Positions 49,963-58,413 of a stretch of 64,000 bases of DNA are shown in pieces. The DNA comes from Streptomyces sp. NBC_01723. Its GTDB lineage: Bacteria; Actinomycetota; Actinomycetes; Streptomycetales; Streptomycetaceae. A program made the position numbers and the translations under genes. Under the pieces are notes generated by a model. That model was not told the DNA's origin. It did no database searches and saw only the letters and a program-made list of their open reading frames with translations. The first letter of the stretch is position 1, and every line of letters starts with the position of its first letter. Location: assembly GCF_036246005.1 (NCBI RefSeq), contig NZ_CP109171.1, positions 2,902,001-2,966,000 on the forward strand. The letters run 5' to 3'.

Positions 49963-50793
49963 GCGGCGGCGTCCGCGGGTCAGCAGAACGGCCGTGCCGC
50001 CGGCGGCGAAGAAGAGGAGGGTGACCGCCAGGGCCGTCTCGACCCGGCCGGGTCCGGTGCCGGCGAGTTCGTCGGCGGAGGGGGTGCCGGTGCTCCGGTC
50101 CTCCGGGGTGGCGGACCTGTCGGGGGCGGCGTCGGGGGACGCCTCGGCGGAGGTGCCGGACCCGATGCGGAAGCGGTAGTCGTTCGACTGGCCGATCCAC
50201 TCGCCGTCGCCGCCCCGGCGCTGGACGACCGCCGCGTTGGCGGTGACCTCGCCGGGGGCGGTGTCCGAGGTCAGCGAGAGGCGCAGCTTCACGGTGAGGG
50301 TCTTGCCGGCGGCGACGGTGAAGCCGGCGAAGCGGTCGGTGGCCGCGCCGTCGCCCTCATCGACCCCGTTCTCGCCCTCGCCCTCGCCGAACGCGCCGAT
50401 CAGTTCGTCCCGGTCGGTCTTCTCGAAGCCGACGGGACGGGGGTCGGCGCCGTCGTAGAACTCCAGTTGGGGCTGCGACGGCTCCAGGGCGCCCTCCTTG
50501 TCGACGAGGACGACGACCGGGTGGACGCCCGAGCAGGTGCGGGAGGTGGTGTTGGTGAGGTCCAGGTACCACACGCCGAAGCCCCCGCCGGGTTCGTAGC
50601 GGTCGGGGCCGCCGTGGACGCGGGTGGTGAGCGGGAAGGTGTGGTCGTCCGGGGCGGTACAGGCGGGCAGGGGATCCGGGGACTCCGCGTGCGCGGGGAC
50701 GGCGGGCACGAGGACGGCGGACGCGGCGGCGCAGGCGGCGAGCAGGGCGGCTGCCGCCACCGGGCGGGGGGACGTGGGCGTGAACAGTCGCAT
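49960..50793 (-). CDS. LAxTG surface protein, probable class E sortase substrate
   Basis: 277 residues from ATG 50793 (the ribosome site is unclear). Signal peptide: RLFTPTSPRPVAAAALLAAC plus AAASAVLVPAVPAHA. The body is beta-rich (about 45-220). The tail has LAGTG (in SADELAGTGPGRVE), a hydrophobic helix (TALAVTLLFFAAGGTAVLLT) and RGRRR: a full sortase sorting signal of the LAxTG type used by Streptomyces class E sortases (as for chaplins). It should be joined to the wall. The class E sortase is not in this window; the class F enzyme 8 kb away is a different type. Function of the body unknown. Confidence 0.8.
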   Translation of the reverse strand: MRLFTPTSPRPVAAAALLAACAAASAVLVPAVPAHAESPDPLPACTAPDDHTFPLTTRVHGGPDRYEPGGGFGVWYLDLTNTTSRTCSGVHPVVVLVDKEGALEPSQPQLEFYDGADPRPVGFEKTDRDELIGAFGEGEGENGVDEGDGAATDRFAGFTVAAGKTLTVKLRLSLTSDTAPGEVTANAAVVQRRGGDGEWIGQSNDYRFRIGSGTSAEASPDAAPDRSATPEDRSTGTPSADELAGTGPGRVETALAVTLLFFAAGGTAVLLTRGRRR

Positions 50794-50892
50794 AAACACA
50801 TGAGCGTGTCGGAGGATCCGGCCCCACGGCACCGCCGTTCGGGGCACGCCCCTCGAACGGCGGCGGCGGTGCGCCCGTTCGGCGCACCCGGC

Positions 50893-52104
50893 TCAGCCGC
50901 CGTCCCCCCGCCCGAACAGCGGCGCGAGCAGCAGCTGGGCCGCGCCCTCCGCGACCCCGCGCACCCCGCCGGGCGCGATCCGCACCGGTACGGCACCCTC
51001 CTGGCCGCCCTCGCGCCGGGCCCGGGCGTCGAGGACGGCGCCCACCCCCTGGACGAAGGCGCCGGGTGCGGCGGCGACGGTACGGCCGCCCAGCAGGACC
51101 AGGTCGATGTCGAGCAGCCCGACGAGGTTCGCGGCACCCGCGCCGAGCACCCGGGCCGCCTCCGCGAGGTCGCCGCGGCCGACGGCGGCGAGGCACAGGG
51201 CCTCTATGCAGCCGCGGGCGCCGCAGGTGCAGGGCGGCCCGTCCAGCTGGATGACCTGGTGCCCGAACTCCCCGGCCCCGGTCCGGGCGCCCCGGTGCAC
51301 CCCGCCACCGATGACGAGGCCCGCACCGAGCCCCGTACCGAGATGCAGGTAGGCGAAGGACCCGCCGTCGCCGCCCACCGCGCCGCCCCTCCCACCGACC
51401 GCACCGCCTGCCGTGAGACCGAGCGCCGCCGCGTTGGTGTCCTTGTCGACGACGACCGGCACGCCCAGCCGCCGCTCCAGCGCGTCCCGCAGGGGGAAGC
51501 CGTCCCACTCCGGGAAGCCGGTGACCCGGTGCAGCACGCCCCGGACGTGGTCGAGCGGACCGGGGAGGGCGACGCCGAGGCCGAGGAGGGTGGGCGCGGC
51601 GGCGAGGGTGCCGTCCGGCGGGCGCAGGGTGTCCGCGGTCAGCTCCCGCGCCGCCCCGGCCACCGCCTCCACCACGGCTTCCGCACCCGCGCCGAGGTCC
51701 AACGGCGCACGCCGCTCCCCCACCACCGTTCCGTCGAGGTCGACCAGTACCGCCCGCAGCTCGTCCCGGTCCAGGTGGACGCCGACCGCGTGGCCCGCCT
51801 CCGGCACCAGGCGCAGCACCGTGCGCGGCTTGCCGCCCGTGGACGCGCGGCGTCCGGCCTCGGCGGCCAGGCCCCGGTCGCGCAGCCGGGCGGTGATCTT
51901 GCTGACCGCCTGCGGGGTGAGCCCGGTCCGCTCGGCGAGTTCGAGCCGGCTGATGCCCTCCGGGCCGGCCCCGCGCAGCAGGTCGAGGACGAGGGCGGTG
52001 TTGTGGCTGCGCAGGGCGAGCAGGTTGGCCCCGCCGGAACCGGCCCGCATGCCGCCACCCAGGGCCCCGCCCGCCGCCGTACCTCCGCCGTTCGCTCCGT
52101 TCAC
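50893..52104 (-). CDS. ROK-family transcriptional regulator
   Basis: 403 residues. An N-terminal winged HTH (HNTALVLDLLRGAGPEGISR, LELAERTGLTPQAVSKITAR, then LRDRGLA) precedes a ROK kinase-like domain: VGVHLDRDELRAVLVDLDGT, GLGVALPGPLDHVRGV, VVDKDTNAAALG, YLHLGTGLGAGLVIGGGVHR, GEFGHQVI and the zinc motif CTCGARGCIEA. Such proteins sense sugars and repress nearby genes. It is divergent from a Gfo/Idh/MocA dehydrogenase gene, with a palindromic operator between. Confidence 0.92.
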   Translation of the reverse strand: MNGANGGGTAAGGALGGGMRAGSGGANLLALRSHNTALVLDLLRGAGPEGISRLELAERTGLTPQAVSKITARLRDRGLAAEAGRRASTGGKPRTVLRLVPEAGHAVGVHLDRDELRAVLVDLDGTVVGERRAPLDLGAGAEAVVEAVAGAARELTADTLRPPDGTLAAAPTLLGLGVALPGPLDHVRGVLHRVTGFPEWDGFPLRDALERRLGVPVVVDKDTNAAALGLTAGGAVGGRGGAVGGDGGSFAYLHLGTGLGAGLVIGGGVHRGARTGAGEFGHQVIQLDGPPCTCGARGCIEALCLAAVGRGDLAEAARVLGAGAANLVGLLDIDLVLLGGRTVAAAPGAFVQGVGAVLDARARREGGQEGAVPVRIAPGGVRGVAEGAAQLLLAPLFGRGDGG

Positions 52105-52129
52105 GCCCCCATTGTCCCCGGCGCTTGCA

Positions 52130-52152
52130 CTTTGGCAACACCGTTGCGAAAG
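52130..52152. promoter_or_regulatory. ROK operator between divergent genes
   Basis: CTTTGGCAA (52130-52138) and TTGCGAAAG (52144-52152) form an inverted repeat matching at eight of nine positions around a five-base spacer. It lies 26 bases from the ROK start and 9 bases before the dehydrogenase ATG. Confidence 0.6.
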
Positions 52153-52160
52153 TGGGAGGC

Positions 52161-53252
52161 ATGACTGGTACTCCCCCCGCCCACGCCCCCGGCGGTCCGT
52201 TGCGCATCGGCCTCGTCGGCTACGGCCTCGCGGGCTCCGTCTTCCACGCCCCGCTGATCGCCGCCACCGAGGGCCTGACCCTGGACACCGTGGTCACCTC
52301 GAACCCGGAGCGGCAGCGGCAGGCCCGCGCCGAGTTCCCCGACGTACGGACCGTGGCGAGCCCGGACGAGCTGTTCGACCGGGCCGCCGAGCTGGACCTC
52401 GTCGTCATCGCGTCCCCGAACAAGACGCACGTGCCGCTCGCGACGACGGCCCTGAAGGCCGGTCTGCCGGTCGTGGTGGACAAGCCGGTCGCGGGCACGG
52501 CGGCCGAGGCGCGCGAGCTGGCGGCGCTGGCCGAGGAGCGCGGCCTGCTGCTCTCCGTCTTCCAGAACCGCCGCTGGGACAACGACTTCCTGACCCTGCG
52601 CGAGCTGATCGCCGAGGACGCCCTGGGCGACGTGTGGCGCTTCGAGTCGCGCTTCGAGCGCTGGCGGCCGAAGCCCAAGGGCGGCTGGCGCGAGTCCGGC
52701 GACCCGGCGGAGATCGGGGGCCTGCTGTACGACCTCGGCAGCCACGTCGTCGACCAGGCCCTGGTCCTGTTCGGCCCGGTCACGCAGGTATACGCCGAGT
52801 CCGTCGTCCGGCGCGCGGGCGCGGAGGCGGACGACGACACGTTCATCGCCCTCACCCACGCGAGCGGCGTCCGCTCCCACCTCTACGTCTCCTCCACCGC
52901 CGCCCAGCTCGGCCCCCGTTTCCGGGTGCTCGGCTCGAAGGCCGGCTACGTCAAGCACGGCCTGGACCCGCAGGAGGCGGCGCTGCGCGAGGGCGCCCGC
53001 CCCGGCCCCGGCTGGGGCGAGGAGGACGAGGCACTGTGGGGCCGGCTGGGCTCCGGCGAGTCCCCGGTGACCGGCGGCGGCAGCGTGGCGCCGACCGTCC
53101 CCGGCGACTACCCGGCCTACTACGCGGCCGTGGCGAAGGCCCTGCTGGAGGGCGGCCCGAACCCGGTGGACGGCCGGGAGGCGGCCGCCGCCCTGGACGT
53201 ACTGGAGGCGGCCCGCCGGTCCGCCCGCGACGGAGTGGTGGTGACCCTGTGA
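52161..53252 (+). CDS. Gfo/Idh/MocA-family oxidoreductase
   Basis: 363 residues; ATG 52161 directly after GGGAGG (spacing one base, so initiation may be weak or use another site). NAD fold GLVGYGLAGSVFHAPLIAAT, the catalytic loop VVDKPVAGTAAEARELAALA (EKP-type, here DKP), and SVFQNRRWDNDF are typical. These enzymes oxidise or reduce sugars, inositols or deoxy-sugars with NAD(P). The heme-domain-type gene follows with a four-base overlap. Divergent ROK regulator is the likely controller. Confidence 0.92.
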   Translation: MTGTPPAHAPGGPLRIGLVGYGLAGSVFHAPLIAATEGLTLDTVVTSNPERQRQARAEFPDVRTVASPDELFDRAAELDLVVIASPNKTHVPLATTALKAGLPVVVDKPVAGTAAEARELAALAEERGLLLSVFQNRRWDNDFLTLRELIAEDALGDVWRFESRFERWRPKPKGGWRESGDPAEIGGLLYDLGSHVVDQALVLFGPVTQVYAESVVRRAGAEADDDTFIALTHASGVRSHLYVSSTAAQLGPRFRVLGSKAGYVKHGLDPQEAALREGARPGPGWGEEDEALWGRLGSGESPVTGGGSVAPTVPGDYPAYYAAVAKALLEGGPNPVDGREAAAALDVLEAARRSARDGVVVTL

Positions 53253-53725
53253 GCGCCGAGGCATCCGTACCGACCGTGGCGGAGCTGGAGGAGCAGGAAC
53301 GCCGCCTGGTCTTCCGCCGGTTCACCCACGACGACGCGTGGGCGCTGGGCTCCCTGCTGGTGGAACTGGCCCGCGAGCGGCAGGCGCCCGTCGCCGTCGA
53401 CATCCACCGCGCCGGACAGCAGCTCTTCCACGCCGCGCTGCCCGGTTCGACCCCCGACAACGACGCCTGGATCGCGCGCAAGCGCCGGGTGGTGGAGCGG
53501 TACGGCTCGGCGTCGTACCTGGTCGGCTCCCGATTCCGGGCCAAGGGCACGACGTTCGAGGAGTCCTCTCGGCTCGACCCCGACCGGTACGCGGCGCACG
53601 GCGGCTCCTTCCCGGTCACGGTGGCCGACGTCGGCGTGGTCGGCTCCGTGACGGTGTCGGGGCTGCCGCAGGTGGACGACCACCGGCTCGTCGTGGAGGC
53701 CCTGGAGCGCTTCCTCGGCGAGTAG
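53249..53725 (+). CDS. UPF0303/HbpS-GlcG-like heme-domain family protein
   Basis: 158 residues from a GTG overlapping the dehydrogenase stop. RRFTHDDAWALGSLLVELAR, then VAVDIHRAGQQLFHAALPGS, PDNDAWIARKRRVVERYGSA, FPVTVADVGVVGSVTVSGLP and DHRLVVEALERFL match the UPF0303 proteins, related by fold to HbpS and GlcG. Function is unclear; some relatives bind heme or act as chaperones. Operon partner of the dehydrogenase. Confidence 0.8.
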   Translation: MSAEASVPTVAELEEQERRLVFRRFTHDDAWALGSLLVELARERQAPVAVDIHRAGQQLFHAALPGSTPDNDAWIARKRRVVERYGSASYLVGSRFRAKGTTFEESSRLDPDRYAAHGGSFPVTVADVGVVGSVTVSGLPQVDDHRLVVEALERFLGE

Positions 53726-53844
53726 CCCGTACGCCCGGCCCGTACACCCGTACGGCGGCACCCCGGGAATCAAGACCCGCCCCCTCCGGTTGGCACGCGG
53801 TGTACGCATGACGATCACAACGCCTCTCGGAGGGATCGCGGCTG

Positions 53845-54717
53845 ATGAGCGACACGACGGCTTCTTTGCGGGAATCGGTCGGACGGTACGGCGTCTGGAG
53901 CGTGCAGCTGCGCGCCGAGGACCCGGCGGGCGGCGGTGAACGCGTCGAGGCCGTCGCCGAGTTGGAGCGACTCGGCTACGGCGCCCTGTGGCTGGGCGGC
54001 AACACCTCCGCCGCGCACGCCGCCCCGCTGATCGAGGCGACCTCGCGGATCGTCGTCGGCACCAGCATCCAGAGCATCTGGGAGCACGAGGTGGCCGAGA
54101 CGGCGGCGAGCTTCGCCGAGCTGGAGGTGGCGCACCCGGGCCGCTTCGTGCTCGGCCTCGGCGTGAGCCACGGCCCGCGCGTGAAGGAGTACAGCCGCCC
54201 GTACTCGACGATGGTCGACTACCTCGACGGCCTGGACCGGGCCGGGATGCCGTCCGGTCACCGGGTGCTGGCCGCGCTCGGCCCGAAGATGCTGGACCTC
54301 TCCCGGGACCGGGCCGCGGGCGCGATCCCGTACCTGGTCACCCCGGAGCACACCGCGCAGGCCCGCGAGCGGCTCGGCGAGGGCCCGCTGCTGGCCCCGG
54401 AGTTCAAGGTGGTCCTCGACTCCGACCCGGCCCGCGCCCGCGCGACGGCCCGCGCCTACCTCGCCCGGTACCTGGAGCTGCCGAACTACACGAAGAACTT
54501 CCTCAACCTGGGCTTCACCGACGACGACGTCGCCGGCGGCGGCAGCGACCGCCTGATCGACGCCGTCTTCGCCTGGGGCGACGAGGCCACGATCCGCGCC
54601 CGGATCGACGCCTTCCTCGACGCCGGCGCCGACCACGTGGCCCTCCAGGTGGTGGAGGACGACATGACGCGGACTCCCAGGGAGGGCTGGCGGCGGCTCG
54701 CCGCGCTGCTGGGCTGA
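53845..54717 (+). CDS. F420-dependent LLM-class oxidoreductase
   Basis: 290 residues from ATG 53845. LLM barrel features: RYGVWSVQLRAEDP, ERLGYGALWLGGNTSAAHAA, RIVVGTSIQSIWEHEVAETA, HPGRFVLGLGVSHGPRVKEY, and PYLVTPEHTAQARERLGEGP. The absence of the AEHH pair seen in the LLM protein at 14751 and the GVSHGP loop suggest the F420 subgroup (TIGR03620-like). Substrate unknown. Single gene; 124 bases follow before the next gene. Confidence 0.88.
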   Translation: MSDTTASLRESVGRYGVWSVQLRAEDPAGGGERVEAVAELERLGYGALWLGGNTSAAHAAPLIEATSRIVVGTSIQSIWEHEVAETAASFAELEVAHPGRFVLGLGVSHGPRVKEYSRPYSTMVDYLDGLDRAGMPSGHRVLAALGPKMLDLSRDRAAGAIPYLVTPEHTAQARERLGEGPLLAPEFKVVLDSDPARARATARAYLARYLELPNYTKNFLNLGFTDDDVAGGGSDRLIDAVFAWGDEATIRARIDAFLDAGADHVALQVVEDDMTRTPREGWRRLAALLG

Positions 54718-54797
54718 GCGGTCACCCACCCATGTCCCGGCCCTCGCCTCCACCCTTGTCTCATTAGTGGCTGTAGGCACCACCGGGATCCTGCTAG

Positions 54798-54820
54798 GAA
54801 TTAGAGCGAATTTCTAATTC
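54798..54820. promoter_or_regulatory. AT-rich inverted repeat before the DUF4185 gene
   Basis: GAATTAGA (54798-54805) and TCTAATTC (54813-54820) are perfect arms with a seven-base spacer, 20 bases upstream of the ATG at 54841. An AT-rich palindrome in this position suggests a repressor site. Confidence 0.5.
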
Positions 54821-54840
54821 AGCCGGAACGGGGAGTGCCG

Positions 54841-56052
54841 ATGTCCGACTCCGCACAGTCGAACCCACACCGCGACGCGAGCCGCCGTACCGCCCTCAAG
54901 GCCGGGATGGGGCTCGCCATGGGCGCCCTCGGCGTCACCGGAGCGACCGCGCCGGCCGCCGCGGCGCCACGCGGCGCCACGGCCCGGGTGCTCCAGGCGG
55001 GCACCCCGCTGTGCGACCAACCCGGGGACTCCGCCGCCGCCCAGGGCCTGGGCTCCGGCGACCTCGCCATCCCGTACTACCGCGAACACGACGGCACCTG
55101 GGGCTACGTCTTCGGCGACGCCTGGCGGGGCATCCAGCAGACCGGGGAGTACATCGGCTCCCCGGTGATGCTCAACCAGGACCGCTTCGACGCCTCCGGC
55201 GCCACCCCCATCTCCTTCACCTGGGCCATGCCCACCGCCGGCCGCGCGGGCCAGCTGTTCGCCTACGGCCACGACCGGGACAACGGGCACGGCTTCGAGG
55301 TCAGCCGCATCCCCAACGACTGCATCGAGTTCGGCGGCCGCACGTACATCCAGTACACCTCCGTGGCCACCTGGACGCCGCCCGCCGGGTACGACGGTTC
55401 GCTCATGTCCGGCGTCGCCTACTCCGACGACCACGGCGTGACGTGGCAGGACTACCCGTACCACTGGGCGGGCGACACCCAGGGCGTGAACCAGTCGATG
55501 TACGGCATGTGGTCGTTCGCGGGCATCGACCCGGACGGCTGGCTGTACATCTTCTCCAAGCGCTGGAACGGCACCCACGTCAACACCGCGGACGGCGGCG
55601 CGATCCAGCTGTTCCGCATCCGCCCCGACGACTTCCGCGCCGGGAACTTCGGGGCGCAGGAGAACTGGGCCTTCGTGGACGGCGGATGGCGGTGGACGCG
55701 CTCCGCCCCGCCCTCGGTCATCCTGTCGGGCAACAACATCGGGGAGTTCTCCGTCAAGCGGATCGGCGGCACCTACTGCATGAGCTACTTCGACGTCACC
55801 GACTACTCGATCTGCACGCGCACAGCATCGCGTCCGGACGCCGTGTGGTCGGCGCCCAAGCCGCAGGTCGTCGGCGACAACCGGCTCCCCCCGAGCCACT
55901 GGGGGAAGCCCCAGGTCCCGTTCCTCTACGGCGGTTACATCCACCCGGGCAGCGCCGGCCCGAACTCGCTGACGCTGATCGTCTCGCAGTGGAACGGCAA
56001 GCTGCACGAGCCGCCGTACTGGGTGCTCCAGTACGACGGCATCGCGCCCTGA
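54841..56052 (+). CDS. Tat-exported DUF4185 protein
   Basis: 403 residues; ATG 54841 with GGGGAG upstream. Tat signal: ASRRTALKAGMGLAMGALGV then an AAAA region. The mature part is DUF4185: QPGDSAAAQGLGSGDLAIPY, YREHDGTWGYVFGDAWRG, SPVMLNQDRFDASG, YIFSKRWNGTHVNTADGGAI, SYFDVTDYSICTRTAS. This is a five-bladed propeller related to glycoside hydrolases of the sialidase/GH43-like shape; enzymes of this family (some in mycobacteria) hydrolyse arabinan or related glycans. Catalytic acids cannot be assigned safely from one sequence. Probably an exported sugar-active enzyme. Confidence 0.8.
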   Translation: MSDSAQSNPHRDASRRTALKAGMGLAMGALGVTGATAPAAAAPRGATARVLQAGTPLCDQPGDSAAAQGLGSGDLAIPYYREHDGTWGYVFGDAWRGIQQTGEYIGSPVMLNQDRFDASGATPISFTWAMPTAGRAGQLFAYGHDRDNGHGFEVSRIPNDCIEFGGRTYIQYTSVATWTPPAGYDGSLMSGVAYSDDHGVTWQDYPYHWAGDTQGVNQSMYGMWSFAGIDPDGWLYIFSKRWNGTHVNTADGGAIQLFRIRPDDFRAGNFGAQENWAFVDGGWRWTRSAPPSVILSGNNIGEFSVKRIGGTYCMSYFDVTDYSICTRTASRPDAVWSAPKPQVVGDNRLPPSHWGKPQVPFLYGGYIHPGSAGPNSLTLIVSQWNGKLHEPPYWVLQYDGIAP

Positions 56053-56088
56053 GCCGGACTGAGCCGGACTGAGCCGGACTGACCCGGC
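56053..56088. repeat. Tandem GAGCCGGACT repeat
   Basis: GAGCCGGACT occurs three times, then GACCCGG, directly after the DUF4185 stop. Short intergenic repeat between convergent genes. Confidence 0.7.
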
Positions 56089-56114
56089 CCGAGCCCGTCC
56101 GCGCCCGCGAGGCG

Positions 56115-56972
56115 TCAGGCGTCCTTCAGCTCCTGCCGCTGCCGCCCCAGCCCGTCGATCTCCAGCTCGACGACGTCCCCGGCGCGCAGGTACGGCTTCG
56201 GCTCGGGCTGTCCCATCGCCACCCCCGCCGGCGTCCCGGTGTTGATGACATCACCGGGACGCAGCACCATGAACCGGCTGACGTACCGCACGACCTCGCC
56301 GACGGGGAAGATCTGGTCCGCCGTCGTCCCGTCCTGCCGCAGCTCGCCGTTCACCCACAGCCGCAGCGGCAGCCGCTGCGGGTCGGGAACCTCGTCGGCG
56401 GTCACCAGCCAGGGGCCCAGCGGGTTGAAGGTCTCGCAGTTCTTGCCCTTGTCCCAGGTGCCGCCGCGCTCGATCTGGAACTCCCGCTCCGACACGTCGT
56501 GCGCGACCGCGTACCCCGCGACGCACGCGAGCCCCTCCTCCGCCGACTCCAGGTAGCGGGCCGTGCGCCCGATCACGACCGCCAGCTCCACCTCCCAGTC
56601 GGTCTTGACGGAGCCGCGCGGCACGAGCACGGTGTCGTGCGGCCCGACCACCGTGTCCGCCGCCTTGAAGAAGACGACGGGCTCGGCGGGCGGCTCGGCC
56701 CCGGTCTCGCGGGCGTGGTCGTGGTAGTTCAGCCCGATGCACACGACCTTGCCGATGTGCGCCACGGGCGGCCCGACACGCAGGCCGGCACCGTCCAGCG
56801 CGGGCAGCTCACCGGCCTCGGCGGCGGACCGTACCCGGTCGAGCGCGGCCGAGTCGGCGAGCAGCGCTCCGTCGATGTCCGTCACCACGCCCGACAGGTC
56901 ACGCAGGATCCCGTCGGCGTCGAGCAGCGCGGGGCGCTCCGACCCCGCCGTACCGACTCGCAACAGCTTCAT
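56115..56972 (-). CDS. Fumarylacetoacetate hydrolase (FAH) family protein
   Basis: 285 residues from ATG 56972 (three codons inside a possible upstream start). Metal-binding and catalytic motifs: IGKVVCIGLNYHDHARE, PVVFFKAADTVVGPHD, KTDWEVELAVVIGR, YAVAHDVSEREFQIE, and NTGTPAGVAMGQPEPKPYL. The Glu-Glu-Asp metal site and the His in NYHDHARE are present. Family members cleave or decarboxylate beta-diketo acids in aromatic or sugar-acid breakdown. No neighbouring pathway genes identify the substrate. Confidence 0.9.
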   Translation of the reverse strand: MKLLRVGTAGSERPALLDADGILRDLSGVVTDIDGALLADSAALDRVRSAAEAGELPALDGAGLRVGPPVAHIGKVVCIGLNYHDHARETGAEPPAEPVVFFKAADTVVGPHDTVLVPRGSVKTDWEVELAVVIGRTARYLESAEEGLACVAGYAVAHDVSEREFQIERGGTWDKGKNCETFNPLGPWLVTADEVPDPQRLPLRLWVNGELRQDGTTADQIFPVGEVVRYVSRFMVLRPGDVINTGTPAGVAMGQPEPKPYLRAGDVVELEIDGLGRQRQELKDA

Positions 56973-57135
56973 GATCCCCAACTCCTCGGTCTCGGGCAGC
57001 CCGTCCGACGAGGTGCGACCTGGGTGCGGCAGGGACGCGACGCCATCGGAGGGTTGGTCGATCCTCCAAGGTCAGGGTCCACTCCGCAATACCCCGTTCA
57101 CGTACTGGACCGTAGCCTCACCCGGCGCCTGAGCC

Positions 57136-57855
57136 TTACCGGTACAGGACGGCCCGTTCCACGACGCTCCACGTGGTGCTGGTGACGACGTACAGCGCGG
57201 CGGCCAGCGGCACCACCGCCACGGTGACGAGCGTGAAGAAGGACATGAACGGCATGACGCCGGTGATCGCCCCGAGCCCGGGCACCCGCTGCCCCTCCCC
57301 CTCCGCCTCGGGCAGCAAGGGACGGTCGGCCATCGTCCGCCTGGTCAGCCGGTAGCTGAAGAACGCCACCCCGGCGACGACGGCGAACAGCACGGCGTAC
57401 ACGAGACCGGCGCCCCCGAAGGGCCCGCCGTCGCCGAGCGCGTCGGCCCACCGCCCGCCGAGCGGGGCGGCGAGGAGCTGATGGGAGAGCAGCGCGTTGG
57501 CCTCGCCGCCGATCGAGGTGCTGGAGAAGAGGTGGTAGAGGAGGAAGAACGCGGGGATCTGGCACAGGCTGGGCAGGCAGCCCGACAGCGGGGACACCTT
57601 CGCCTCGGTGTGCAGGTCGAGGACGGCCCGCTGCAGCCGCTCGGGGTTCTTCGCGTGCGTGCGGCGCAGTTCGGCGATCCTCGGCTGGAGTTCGGCGCGT
57701 GCCTTCTGCCCGCGGGCGGCGGCCCGGGACAGCGGGTGGACGAGGAGCCGTACGAGGGCCGTGAACAGGACGATGGCGGCGGCCGCGGCGGAGGCGCCGA
57801 ACAGCGGCTGGAGCAGGTCGGCGAGGTGCTCGACCAGGCTGGCGAAAACGGACAT
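57136..57855 (-). CDS. YidC/Oxa1-family membrane insertase (second copy)
   Basis: 239 residues from ATG 57855. Helices at LLQPLFGASAAAAAIVLFTA, CLPSLCQIPAFFLLYHLFSS, LVYAVLFAVVAGVAFFSYRL and VMPFMSFFTLVTVAVVPLAA, with the YidC core PLSGCLPSLCQIPAFFLLYH and the hydrophilic-groove Arg in ALVRLLVHPLSRAAARG. Streptomyces keep the main YidC by rnpA near the origin; this shorter one is a paralogue. The DUF6412-like gene upstream on the same strand is a known companion. It inserts small membrane proteins. Confidence 0.88.
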   Translation of the reverse strand: MSVFASLVEHLADLLQPLFGASAAAAAIVLFTALVRLLVHPLSRAAARGQKARAELQPRIAELRRTHAKNPERLQRAVLDLHTEAKVSPLSGCLPSLCQIPAFFLLYHLFSSTSIGGEANALLSHQLLAAPLGGRWADALGDGGPFGGAGLVYAVLFAVVAGVAFFSYRLTRRTMADRPLLPEAEGEGQRVPGLGAITGVMPFMSFFTLVTVAVVPLAAALYVVTSTTWSVVERAVLYR

Positions 57856-57932
57856 GAGTGGGTGAGCCCTCCGAGGGTCTTCGTCGTGCCGGAACTGGGA
57901 CTGCGGCATGACGACACGCCCCGCGCGGGGGT

Positions 57933-57992
57933 GACTTCCGTGGCTTCGGTGGCCTCGGTGACTTCCGTGGCTTCCGTGGCTTCGGTGAAGCG
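57933..57992. repeat. Nine-base tandem repeats (GTGGCTTCC/G)
   Basis: GTGGCTTCG/GTGACTTCC-type units repeat about six times between the YidC gene and the DUF6412-like gene. Slippage-prone, noncoding. Confidence 0.7.
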
Positions 57993-57998
57993 GGTGCC

Positions 57999-58310
57999 CT
58001 ACGCGGTGGTCGCCGGGAGGGCGTGTCCGGGCGCTCGGGGCCGGCGGCGGCCGGCGGCGTCGGGATCGCGTTGGGGCAGGAACGCGGTACGCAGGTCCCG
58101 GTCCCTGATGGCCGTACGCACCCGGGTCGGCGGCACGGCGGGCACGCAGCGCGCTGCGATGACGGCGCAGACGGCGAGCGCGGAGCCGACGGCGGCGGTC
58201 GCGGCGAGCGCGACGGTCGCGGAGAGGCTGCCCACGTCGACGAGCGCGACGGGGAGGAGGACGAGCAGCAGGACGAGCAGGGGGCGCAGGACGGCCCGTT
58301 CCTGGCTCAT
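57999..58310 (-). CDS. Small membrane protein (DUF6412-like)
   Basis: 103 residues; ATG 58310 with GGGGGAG upstream. Two hydrophobic helices: VLRPLLVLLLVLLPVALVDV and LAATAAVGSALAVCAVIAA; then a basic tail with RTAIRDRDLRTAFLPQRDPD. This layout and the place beside a second YidC agree with the DUF6412 family of Streptomyces. Function unknown, possibly a client or partner of the insertase. Confidence 0.75.
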   Translation of the reverse strand: MSQERAVLRPLLVLLLVLLPVALVDVGSLSATVALAATAAVGSALAVCAVIAARCVPAVPPTRVRTAIRDRDLRTAFLPQRDPDAAGRRRPRAPGHALPATTA

Positions 58311-58413
58311 CGGCGGCTCCCCCCTCTCCCCTGCGTTCTCGCACGCGTACGTTCTCGTACGCGGGTTTGCCCAGTTATACAGGACTTGACTCATACGAGA
58401 GGCGGCGCGGGCG

